From positions 14,196,475 to 14,260,474 of the forward strand of contig NC_085880.1 in the NCBI RefSeq assembly GCF_034702125.1: 64,000 nt of DNA. Reading direction: 5' to 3'. The notes beneath the pieces were generated by a model. It was not told the origin of the DNA. It did not search any database and was given only the letters and a program-made list of their open reading frames with translations. Of this stretch, positions 24,601 through 35,700 are shown in pieces. Source of the stretch: Engraulis encrasicolus. Lineage: Eukaryota; Chordata; Actinopteri; Clupeiformes; Engraulidae. The number at the start of each line of letters is the position of its first letter. Positions within the stretch are counted from its first letter, which is position 1. Made by a program: the position numbers and the translations under genes.

Positions 24601-25795
24601 ATTGATCTGAAAATCAGAGCCACAGAAAACTGATGTACATTTAAATAAAAGGATGCGTAACTTATGCTCACTCTCATCAGGTGGATGGAGCCAAGAAGAA
24701 ACTAGTTAAGGTGCCAAAGCCCCCAGTTGAGGTAAAGCAATTGTTCTGAAATCCAGAGCCTCAGAAAACGTGCTGTTGTACATTTGAGTAAAAGGATGCA
24801 TAACCTATGCTCACTCTTAGCAGGTGGCAGTAGGCAAGAAGAAGAAGCTGAAGCCCCCAGTTGGGGCCCCCGCTAAGTCGGCCTCTGCATTGAGCAAAAA
24901 TAAAAGCGTGGTGAAGAGTGGAATCAAGAGTAAGGTAGGAACTAAGAAAAGTGCTCTACGTGTACAAACACGCAGAACACGTCGATGTTGCTCAAATCGC
25001 CTATTGTCGCTCAAATTGCTTTTGTTGCCACTTGTCGTTTATGCAAAGTCATTTACTAGTCACATTTGGACTACTGTGCCCACATCAAGAGGTGGATGCA
25101 GTATTGTTGCAGAACATCTAGATGAAATTGTGGTTCATTGGTTTCAAATTATAGTCATGAAGAGCAAACCATGTCTGGATATTATTTTACCATGAAAGGA
25201 ACCTCCTGACTATTTTTTTATCTTGCACTTTCTCCTGTCCACAGAAGAGCACTAAAGTAGCAAACCCTAAAAGAAGAATACAGAAAGCTACTCCAGTCAG
25301 TCGGCGACCAATGTGAGTCTGTTTCTCGTGTAAAAAAGCAGTATTTGATAACATATCTTCATCACAAGTTCAATTGTGTGTAATTTGTTTTTTTGCAGAC
25401 TCAAGTCTCAAGTCATTGTACCTGTGCAAAATAAGTATACTTTGGATCGTAGTGGCTGGAGTCAAAGTTACAGCCAGAGTCGTTGCAGAAGCCCATGCCA
25501 AAACAGGAGTGTTACTAACCGGAGCTGCAGACACCACCGCCAAGGAAGCAGAGAGAAGAGGAGAGGAAGAGATGGCAGAGAGAGTAGTGAGGAGAGGAGA
25601 GAAGACGATGGCAGGAGGTGCAGTAGGAGCAGAGACCTCAAACAGGAGAAGCAACAAGGGCAAAGCAGTAGGATCAGCAGCAGTAGTAGTAAAAGTAACA
25701 GCAGCAGTATTAGTAGTAGTAGGACCGGCGGCCGCAGCAACAGCCGCAGCAACAGCAGCAGTAGTAGTAGTAGCAGCAGCAACAGCAGTAGTAGA

Positions 25796-25830
<35 letters not shown>

Positions 25831-28800
25831 CAGCAGTAGTAGTGGTAGTAGCAACAGACGCAGAAGCAGCACCAGCAGAAGTAGGAGTAGCAGCGGGAAA
25901 CTCATTAGCAGGAAGAGTTCCACAGCAGGGCTGGCAACCAAGAGGGCTAAGAGGGGTACTAGTCCCACAGTGAAAACTACAAATAAGAGGACCAAAAGGT
26001 CTTGTAGTCCTGCTGTGAAAACTGCAAGTAAGAGAGCCAAGAGTGGTAGTTCTGCTGTGGTCAAGACTGCCAGTAAAAGAGTAAAGACACGCCTGTCCAG
26101 TCTCCCGGCAGTGACTACCTCTAGTAGAGCTAAGACCAGCATGTCTGCCCGGAGCTCACCCACTTCTGAGGTGGTCGATGATGAGAATTCAGCCTGGAAA
26201 GAAATGGAGTTGGAAGAGTTGACAGCGTCACTTGCTCGGATCAAAGCCATGCTGGCCATGTGCACTCCACCCACCACCCCTGATTCCAATGATACAAATG
26301 ACACGGAGCCTGTATTGGATGACATGGAGAACATTGTGGAGCACTTACCCAGTCCAACCCCTGATCTGGTGGACAACAACAGCTCTATCTCCCAGCACAG
26401 AGGAGACAACAAAAATGTGGGTCCTCAAAAGGCTGGTGCTGATGTTTTGGTAGGTGTCTGTCTGGAGCAGCTCGGACAAGAGCCTCATGATGGTCAGCAG
26501 ACAGGCAGTGAGCAGAACAAGTGCTCAGAGCAACACCAAACGGGAGCCCAAGGACAGTTAGACAAGGATGAGCGATTCTGTCAAGTCAAGACTGATCAAA
26601 CGGTCAAAGCACATACCACCGCTCCATCTTCAACTTCAGCAGTTTCAGCGTCATACAAGCAATCAGAGATCCGTAACATATACCGGTCCCCCCCAACAGC
26701 TGAGACAGAAGAAGAGGAGCTGGCAAGGAAGGGAAGGGAATTGGAGAGAATTGAGGCAATGATTGCTGAAGCAAAAGCCATTCTAGCCATGGAAACACAG
26801 GACACAAACCCTGGTTGTGAGCATCCTATTGAGGCTGATGCAACACCAAAGACTTTAGCTAAATGTAAACCCCACAGCTTCATTAGAGTATCTCAGCAAA
26901 TACCATTCATTTTGGATAACAGAGCTACAGCCTCATCTGAAGGGCATGGCGGTGAAGAACTATACGACCCCTTTCAGGTTGATGAAGATGAGACTAAGTT
27001 GATGGAAAATACCAGTGGAAGGCTAGAGAATGAATTGAAAAAGCAGCAAGAAGAAGCTGAGGGGTTGGGGACTGGTGATGGACATGATGGTGGCAAGGGT
27101 ATAGGGACCAAGGAGGACCAATTCCTCTGCCGGGTTGAGAAGGAGACCTATGTGTATGGAGAAAAGCCTGGTCACTGCCAAGCTGACAGCAGCAAGCAGC
27201 GCAAGCGCTCCTACCAATACGAGAGAGGAGAGCAAATGCCTAGTGTGGACCAGAATGAGGAATCTCAACTGACCTTTGGTCAAATTAATACCATCATCTC
27301 ATCCATGGGGTTTGATTTAACCCAACAGTCCACAGTTAATCAACTGGAAAACAAGGCAATAAAGCCTCATTTCACAACTCAACATGGCATGGCACTGCCA
27401 TCATCTTTGCCACGTGTAGAAACCCACTGCAACGAGCTCTATGATCCCTTCCACGTTGACCAAGGACATGGCGACGAGCCTATGGAAGTAGCCATAGGAG
27501 AGCATAGCAATCAATCTATGGAAACTGGGATAAGGACAGGTGCGGAGGATAGAAAAGAGGACCAAGTACACGAGGCACAGCACAAAGGACGTCAGGAGGA
27601 TGGCAGGGTTGCAATGGGTGGCCAGGACATAGAGTTAGGCTCTTATGCCTTAAGCCAAGACCAGATGAATAAGCAGTGCAACCGGTCAAAGGAATGTGAG
27701 ACAGGAGGCCAGACCAAATATGTGGAAAATCAACAGGAAAAGAAGGCCCTTCCCTGGGTTAACAGTCTCCAGCAGCCACAAGGTATGTCAAGTGTTAGTA
27801 GCTAGTTGTGGTGTCATGAAAATGGCTCTCTTAAATGTACAGCCGTCTCCAAAAGAGTTGTCGCCTATCCATCTGTTTGGAATAACAGCTAATAACCTGA
27901 CTTTCAATTAATCACTTGGCTTCAGAAGTCACTCATATGAAAGCTACAACCCTCCCGAATGAAAATGTATGTACAAAAATAATTTTCATGCACCAAAGAA
28001 AGGTTGATCCTTTAATGAACACAGACAGGGCAGATTTTCACAAGACAAAAGTTTTGTTGCCTATCGAACATAATGTGAAAATTTGTAGATAAGTCACTTC
28101 AAGACACTTCAAATACGCAGATCGGGTGTCATACTTAATAACTGAATCACTCTCACCTCTTCAAAAAAAACAACTTTGGCCTTAGATGTATGTTTAGGGT
28201 CATTGTAATCATGGAAAGCAACACAATGAAAATCAATGGAGGTCAATGAGAGATGGTGACATATTTGCTTTTCGTAGAGCAATACATTTTTAACTTAAAT
28301 TAAATTAATTGAATTCATGATAAAAGCCCTCAAACACCTGCAGCATGCATGCAGCTCCTCATAAGAGCTGTATCCCTACCATGTTTCACTTTATGCACCA
28401 TTTTTTTTCATATTCTTCATTTCCAACACCATACAGTTTTGATGCTATCAGTTCTAAAATGGTTGATCTTGGGATCATGCCTTCAGAGTATGAGTCTCAT
28501 TAGCCTTCATTTTTGTCAGAATTAGGCCTGACATACTCTTGGCTGGCTTTATTGAGACAGGACAGTGGGAGAGACTTCTTTGGTGTTAAAGGTGAATAAT
28601 CTGGAAAAATACATGTTGCCTAAAGTCAAACATGGGAGGGATACAGCTCTCATGTGGAGCTGCATGCATGCTGATGGTGTATGAGGGCTTTTATCATTAA
28701 TTAAATCATGAAGTTAAAAATGTATTGCTCCACGAATAGCAAATATGTCACCATCTCTCATTGACCTCCATTGATTTTCATTGTGTTGCTTTCCATGATT

Positions 28801-31800
28801 ACAATGACCCTAAACATACACCTAAGACCAAAGTTGATTTTCTGGAGAGGTGAGAGTGAATCAGTGATCAAATACGCAGATCGGGTGTCATATTTAAAGT
28901 ATTTTGAAGTGACTTATCTGCTCATTTTCACATTATGTTCGATAGGCGACAAAACTTTTGTCTTGTGAAAAAGAGCCCTGTCTGTGTTCATTAAAGGGTC
29001 AATCATTCTTTGGTGCATGAAATCTATTTTTGTCCATACATTTTCATTCGGGAGGGTTGTAGCTTTAATATGAGTGACTCCAGAAGCCAAGTGATTCATT
29101 GAAAGTCAGGTTATTAGCTGTTATTCCAAACAGATGGATAGGCGACAACTCTTTGAGACGGCTGTATGATGCCTATTAACAAATCTAATTTGGAACTTAT
29201 TACTGTTATTGGGACTTATTGGTGTGTGAATCTGAGAATGTGTGGTATGCGTATTTGAAAGCACTTATAGCTGTGTTTTTGTACTATATACATACATTTT
29301 GATTGATTTAGAACATGTCCTTATATCATGTTATATCATGTTATCAATGCTAAACAAATGCTTGTTTGAGATTCCTTATATGAGAGAATTAAGAGTAGAT
29401 TTGGTTAGATGGTACATGTATGTTTCACTTTTCTTGCTGTTAATCTCGTCTTATCTTAACTAGGGGATTAGGTATCAAACAATGCCTTCAAACAAATATA
29501 TTGTCACTCGCATAGACATGAACACGGATTAAATTTGAAATGGCAAATGAATGATGGCCATGTGTTTAATTATCAGTCATAAGAGTCTGTAAAGTGGTTG
29601 GTACTTATTCTGCATTTTTTCAGGACTTATTGGGAAGAAAAGTGTTAAAACTGTATGGATTTGTGGCGATGGACTTGTGGAGCTGGCGTCCCGTGTGGCG
29701 GATTCACCAACATATGGCGTGAAATTGGACCAAAGTGATCCTGGCATTCGCTCATACTGGCAGGGCGAGCTGGCAATGAAGTGGGCTGGGCTTGTACCCC
29801 TTTTGCTCCAGCTGGCTCGTGATTGGCCAAGCCCAGACATGCTCATCATCCACCTGGGTGACGATGACATCATCATGAGGGACACGCAGGAGCTTTCGTG
29901 CGCCATGCAGAGAGACCTGACCTCCATACACAACCTCTTCCCCCACTGCCTCATTGTCTGGTCAGACCTGCTGCCCAACAAAATTTCTAAACAAGGTTCT
30001 TCAGCTCTGGTGGTCCAGGACGGGATTCATGACGTGGTCAATCGCAGAATGCATGCTGTGGTTGCAGCACTGGGTGGAATGGCCCTAACCCATGAACTCC
30101 TCATCCCCGAGCTCTATCGGCTCCAGGGGGCTCGCTTCTCACGGCTCGTTGTGGAAAAGCTTTTCTTGAACATTAAGCAGTTTGTGGATAAGTGGTGCTT
30201 GGAAGTGGACTGTGCTTCAAAGATGTGCTCTCCAGAGTCCCATACCCTCCCCACTGGCTCTAAACACACTGCCACTGTCCCAGATCACTCATCTGTTTCC
30301 ACTCATCCTAAATCTACAAACGTTCACCCCACCCCTAAGGAAAGACCTTGTTCACCATCATTGCCCAAGAAGGTAATTTCATTGAAACAAACTATAGTCC
30401 CCTCCAAAAATCCTGGAACAGCAAGCTATATTCTCTTGTTTTTGTTGTCCACCAAAGACATTTGGGTTTGAGAACAAAATGTGCATATGAAACAAAAGCT
30501 CAACCTCAGCTTTTATTTCCAGGTATTTAAATCTGGGTGAGTTAAATTCTTGTGGATGCATCAATCTTTCTTTAAGACTACCCATTTTTTGTATTTATTT
30601 ATTTTTCCAGATGAGCTGAAGCATTGGAACATGTGACTGAACTTTGTTGACCAGCTGTTGAATTTTAGGGTGATTGTTCAAACTTAAAAAATAATAATGC
30701 ATGAACTGGCCAAATTAATCTTACTGTAACCTAGTACAGTATGCATTTTACTTCCTGAAGAGGAGAGTTAAGGGTGTTGAGACCAAAAGATGCATACAAA
30801 AGTTCAGAACTCTGCTTTTATTTCCTGGTATTAAATTATTTTGAATTCAACAAAAACAAGAACATTTTAGATTGCAGTACCGAGACGTTTGGAGGGCTCT
30901 GTATTCTTGTCATTGCGATATAAACATCAACACTCTCTGAATGACAACACTTAATGGCACTGCCTTTGTCGAGGCTCTTACCCAGATCAACTTAGTGAGG
31001 ATGACATTGCCTTTGTTTGGTTTTGCAGCTGGAACAGGTTGGTGAGGGAAAGGCTACGGAGGTGGCCGAGCAGTCTACTACGGAAGAGGTGACGCAATCC
31101 CCGGAGGAGGATCAAAAACGGACGGCAAAGCGTGAAAATTCAGTGGAGTCTACAGAGAAGGATGCAAAGCAGTCTACCGACGTTACGAAACAGGCTTTGG
31201 ATGCTGCTTTTGTGGAGAACCAGGCTGCCTTGGTGGTGAACCGCGCTGCTTTGGTGGAGGCATGGTCTGCCTTGGCACAGAAGCGCACTGCCCTGGAGGC
31301 ACGGCAGGCAGCATTGGAGGCCAAACTGGCTAAACGGGCACTAAAACCCACCACAGGTACCACTCGCATGCTTTAACACATAGAGGGACACCTGTCAAAA
31401 TTGAATGTAAAAATGTTGTTGATTGTTTCTTTCCAATCCTACAGATCCACAAAATGACAACATGCAGGGCAAAACTGTAAACAAGACGGTCTTCATTATT
31501 GGTGACGCTGTGGAGTTGGCTCCCCTCCAAAAGCATAAAGCTATACGTCAGGTTGCCAAGGGGCTAAGATGGAAGCCATGCTGGAGGCTTGTGGAAGCTG
31601 TGACCTTGGCCAGGGTCGTACTGCATCTGCTGGATCTCCCGTCCGGCTGGCCCCTTCCGGACATGCTGATTATTCACCTCGGATCATCTTGTGACATACC
31701 GCTTGGGAACCTGGAGGAGAGGGTGCAGAGTATCCGGGAACACTTGGTTATGATTCAACAGATCTTCCCGAAGAGCCTTCTGGTGTGGTCAGACATCCTG

Positions 31801-32729
31801 TCAAGGCCATTCAGGAAAGGGCAAGGCCATAAGCCTGTCTACAGGACTGATCTGGCCAGTACCGGACGTGAGATCAATCGGAGAATACATCTTATTGTCA
31901 AGGAACTTGGAGGATCAGCGATTTCCCATGGAAACATTAAGCCAGAGCACTTTGACTGTGAAGGCGGTCAGCTCTCTGACAAGGGTGAGCAGTTGTTCCA
32001 TCAGAACATTGTACGGTTTGTGGATCAGTGGAAATGGGATGGCAACTCCACTCCAGGTCCTGCTGAGGGCCACAGGGAACGATTGACACCGCCAACTGAC
32101 CAAACTGGCCAGTCCATCATAGGTACCTCTGCTTTTCCTACTTTGAATATTTAACAATACTAACGGATGCTAAGGTGTGCCGCCCAGACCAAAACAATGC
32201 CTAACCCAAACCCACCAGCAAAGACATCAGTCCCTCCAGGATTTTGCACTGGGATTTTGTGATTTTTGCGGTCAAAATGTCTGATTTTGTGGCGGCATTT
32301 TCTCATTTTTTGCAAAGATTTTGCGGCATTTTCTCATTTTTTGCAAAGATTTTGCGGCATTTTCTCATTTTTTGCAAAGATTTTGCATCCCTTTCTGGGT
32401 TTTTTTGGTAACTGAAAACCACAATCAGTCTAAGCAGGCTTAAGACAAAAGAGAGAGAGATTCAGAAACACACTTCCTATATAATAGAATAATAAAATAT
32501 TGTCAAAAGCTGTCAGAGCGTCTTATTAGCCAGTGCGTCCAATGTGTAAAATCATGGCCGCGACACTCATAAATCTCTTTCGATATTTTAGAACGACTTC
32601 GGGGGGAAACGGCACAGCGCGTTATGAAAAAATACTTGGGTATAGCCTACCACTAGGCCTAATGAAGAGCGTCGCGGGGTACAGTAGCCAGGCTGTATGC
32701 AAGCGTTACAATGTCACCTGCTGGAAGAC

Positions 32730-32798
<69 letters not shown>

Positions 32799-35700
32799 GT
32801 GATTGCAAGCTGTTGCATATTATTTGCTTGATGCAAAGTTGTGATGGCATACACGCTCTCGTTGACATGGTTGTGTGCATGGTTGCATGGATTCGCAAGA
32901 CACAGCAATAACACAGTGAAAGCGTGGAAGGGCCGTTCACTTCCTATCTCGGTGTCCTTGACTGAAACAAGTTGCAAAACCCCACACTTCCGAAACCTTT
33001 GCGATCGGCACTACAGTGATTGTTATCAGAAGGCTTGTGCCTACGCATAGACATAGACCCTTAAATTACAAACATTAGCGAACATTGAAAAAAGATCAGA
33101 CAACGACCGTCGGGTAGCATGTTCATGAAAGCGACAGGGGAGAGTGGAGAAGTTCCGCAAACATGTAGCCTAACGTAGGATGTTTACTGTGCGACAGTAC
33201 CGCCACTATTTCATGACTGCATACACTTCTTCGTCATGGATAAATGGGCAACAATACTTTTTCCACCCAGGATTGCACTGAAAAGTAGGCTACTGCTGTT
33301 AAAAAAAGGTCATGAGTGTGCAGCACCGACGCCTGCGTGTATGTGTGAGGGAGGGGAGGAGAGACGCGGAACAGCTGAGATGAAGGTCGCGACTTCCGAA
33401 ATAGCAGGCAATTCTTTTTCAATGTTTCAGTGACATATTAACAAAAATGCTTCGTATTGGTTTTCGTCTCCGGTGGTATTGTAGTCACATTTTTATTTTT
33501 TTGACGAAAATATAAATCAATAAACTCCACAGAATGTTGAAATTTTGCGGGAAAAATGCGGCTTTACAGGAATTACGCGGCATCGTGAAATTATGCGGAA
33601 TATCATTGAATTTGCATGAATCCACGCGATCGCTGAATCGCGAAAAACTGGAGGGACTGAGAAATACATGTATTGCAGCAGATATAGCTTTTTCATCATT
33701 AAAGGTGCAATGTGTAGGATTTTGGGTAGGTGTATATTAGTAGACTATTACCAATCTGACTTAAGTACAGTATGTTTTGCACTGCAGCTAAAAAAAATCC
33801 ATGTCAGCTGTTCTGAATTTTCAGAAATGGATAAGATCCACCTTTTCATGTGAAAAGTGCAATTTCCCCAGTCATTATGAATACTTTGAATTTGATGGTG
33901 GTGGTAAGTATTCGTGAAAAAGGAAACATTTGTGAAAGAGCAGCATGAATTCTGGAAATACACTTCCAAAAATATTATACTGTGTGCGTTGCGTGCACCT
34001 TTTTACTGTGATACAAAACCACAAGACCTTATGAGGAAATGGGGCTTGCCAATGTAGTGGCCTCGCTTTTTAATGGTGTATAAGAACGATAGTTGTCAGA
34101 CATGGCCTTGTTCAGTCGGTGTGTTATGCCTATGAAGTATTTTTAACAGTTTAATGCCCCAGCCAGCGGCAAGGTCAGCCCCATTCAGAAGTCTCGCCAG
34201 AGAACTTAGAATACAGGGAGAAGATTCAGTCTGATTGGTTCCCATTGTAGCAATTTAGCTTTGCATGCATACTGCAGTTCCTAGAGTGTCCACTAGTTGG
34301 CGAGCGTTGGTAAGTCAGTGAAGATGTATGGAATGGAAAAGGGAGCCCATATGCTAAATACATTGCTACTGCAATTTCCAGTCACAAATCTCATCAACAA
34401 AATATTCCTGTTCAGCACTATGGCTGGTGTTTAATAATAGGCTGTATTGACAAATCTTTCAGGTGTCTAGTTTTACAGCAGGGAAGAAGATTTTGACCTG
34501 TACTCGCTAGCATCCTGCTAATGTTTGTGGGTTTGGCCTCATAAATTGAGCTTTGTGAGCCAGTATATAATAAGCTAGTGGCGCAAAATAATCGAAACGC
34601 TACTCAAATGAGGTCTTATTAATATTCAGTTCGAAGCTAGAAATAATATTTCAAGGCAAAAAATTATTTAAAAAAAACAAAAATTATAATCTTAGAAAAC
34701 TCCATTGACACCCATTCATTTTGCACTTAGGTTTGGATTAGGGTTAGCCAGTTGTGGCTAGTAGCTAGTTCCGTGAGTGAACACCCCCTGGTCTCGCTAA
34801 CAAAGTAAGCCATTTTGAAAACTTTCACCTCCAAAATTGAATCAGTTCATGTACCCATCATGAAATGTTGGCACACGAGATTTGCTGCAAAGATATGCTC
34901 TGGTTCAAGTGTTATGGGTCAAATATTATATTACTGCATGCCTACAGAGAGCAAATTTGCTCACCCTTTCAAAAGTTATTGCATTAAAAACATCTGTATG
35001 GGGCAAAACCATAGCATTCCAGACGTACTGCTTTTCAGCAAGAACTGACTACAGACTTGCATAATAAACTCACCAATTCAACGTTTTGTTGTTGTTTATT
35101 CTTTCTCAGGCTGTGGTATGCAGGAGGCTCCTCGAGTGGTGTGGATTTATGGAGAAAGATTTTGTGACCGTGCCAAGCATTTGGCGAAACGTCAGGGCAT
35201 TCTACTGAGCTGCGGCACACAGACCGCGCAGATGGTCTGGAAAGTGGCACCCCATGTCACCAAGCACTTCAGGAAGCACTTCCTGCTCCAATCGGAGGGC
35301 AAGGTCATTCGCCGGCCAGACGTGGTTGTCATCTATCTAGATGATGCTGAGGTCAGGAGTAACTCGGACGTCATGGTGACTACTATCAAGAGGGAAATGA
35401 AGTTATTGCGCACCATCTTCCCCAAGTGCCTCATTGTGTGGTGTGATATCCTGCCTCAGTGCCTCGAGGGATCCAACCCGACAGCCACGACTCCTGGTAT
35501 TGACTACATCAACGCCAGACTGCACGCTGTCGTCACCAAATTAGGAGGAAAGGTTGTAACCCACGGCAACATTGGGCCAGACCTGTACCACGTCAATGGA
35601 AATTACAAGTATTTCACAGACGCGGTGACTGAGAGGATCAACCTCAACATCCAGGAGTTTGTGGTGAAGTGGCTGACTGAGGTCAGTGCCCTAGCCCAGC

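Noticed and set aside
25374..26412. Ala/Val-rich plus frame and Leu-rich minus frame across the Ser tract
   Set aside because: By-products of the AGC/AGT repeat; the spliced frame of exon 8 continues on both sides and matches gene B.
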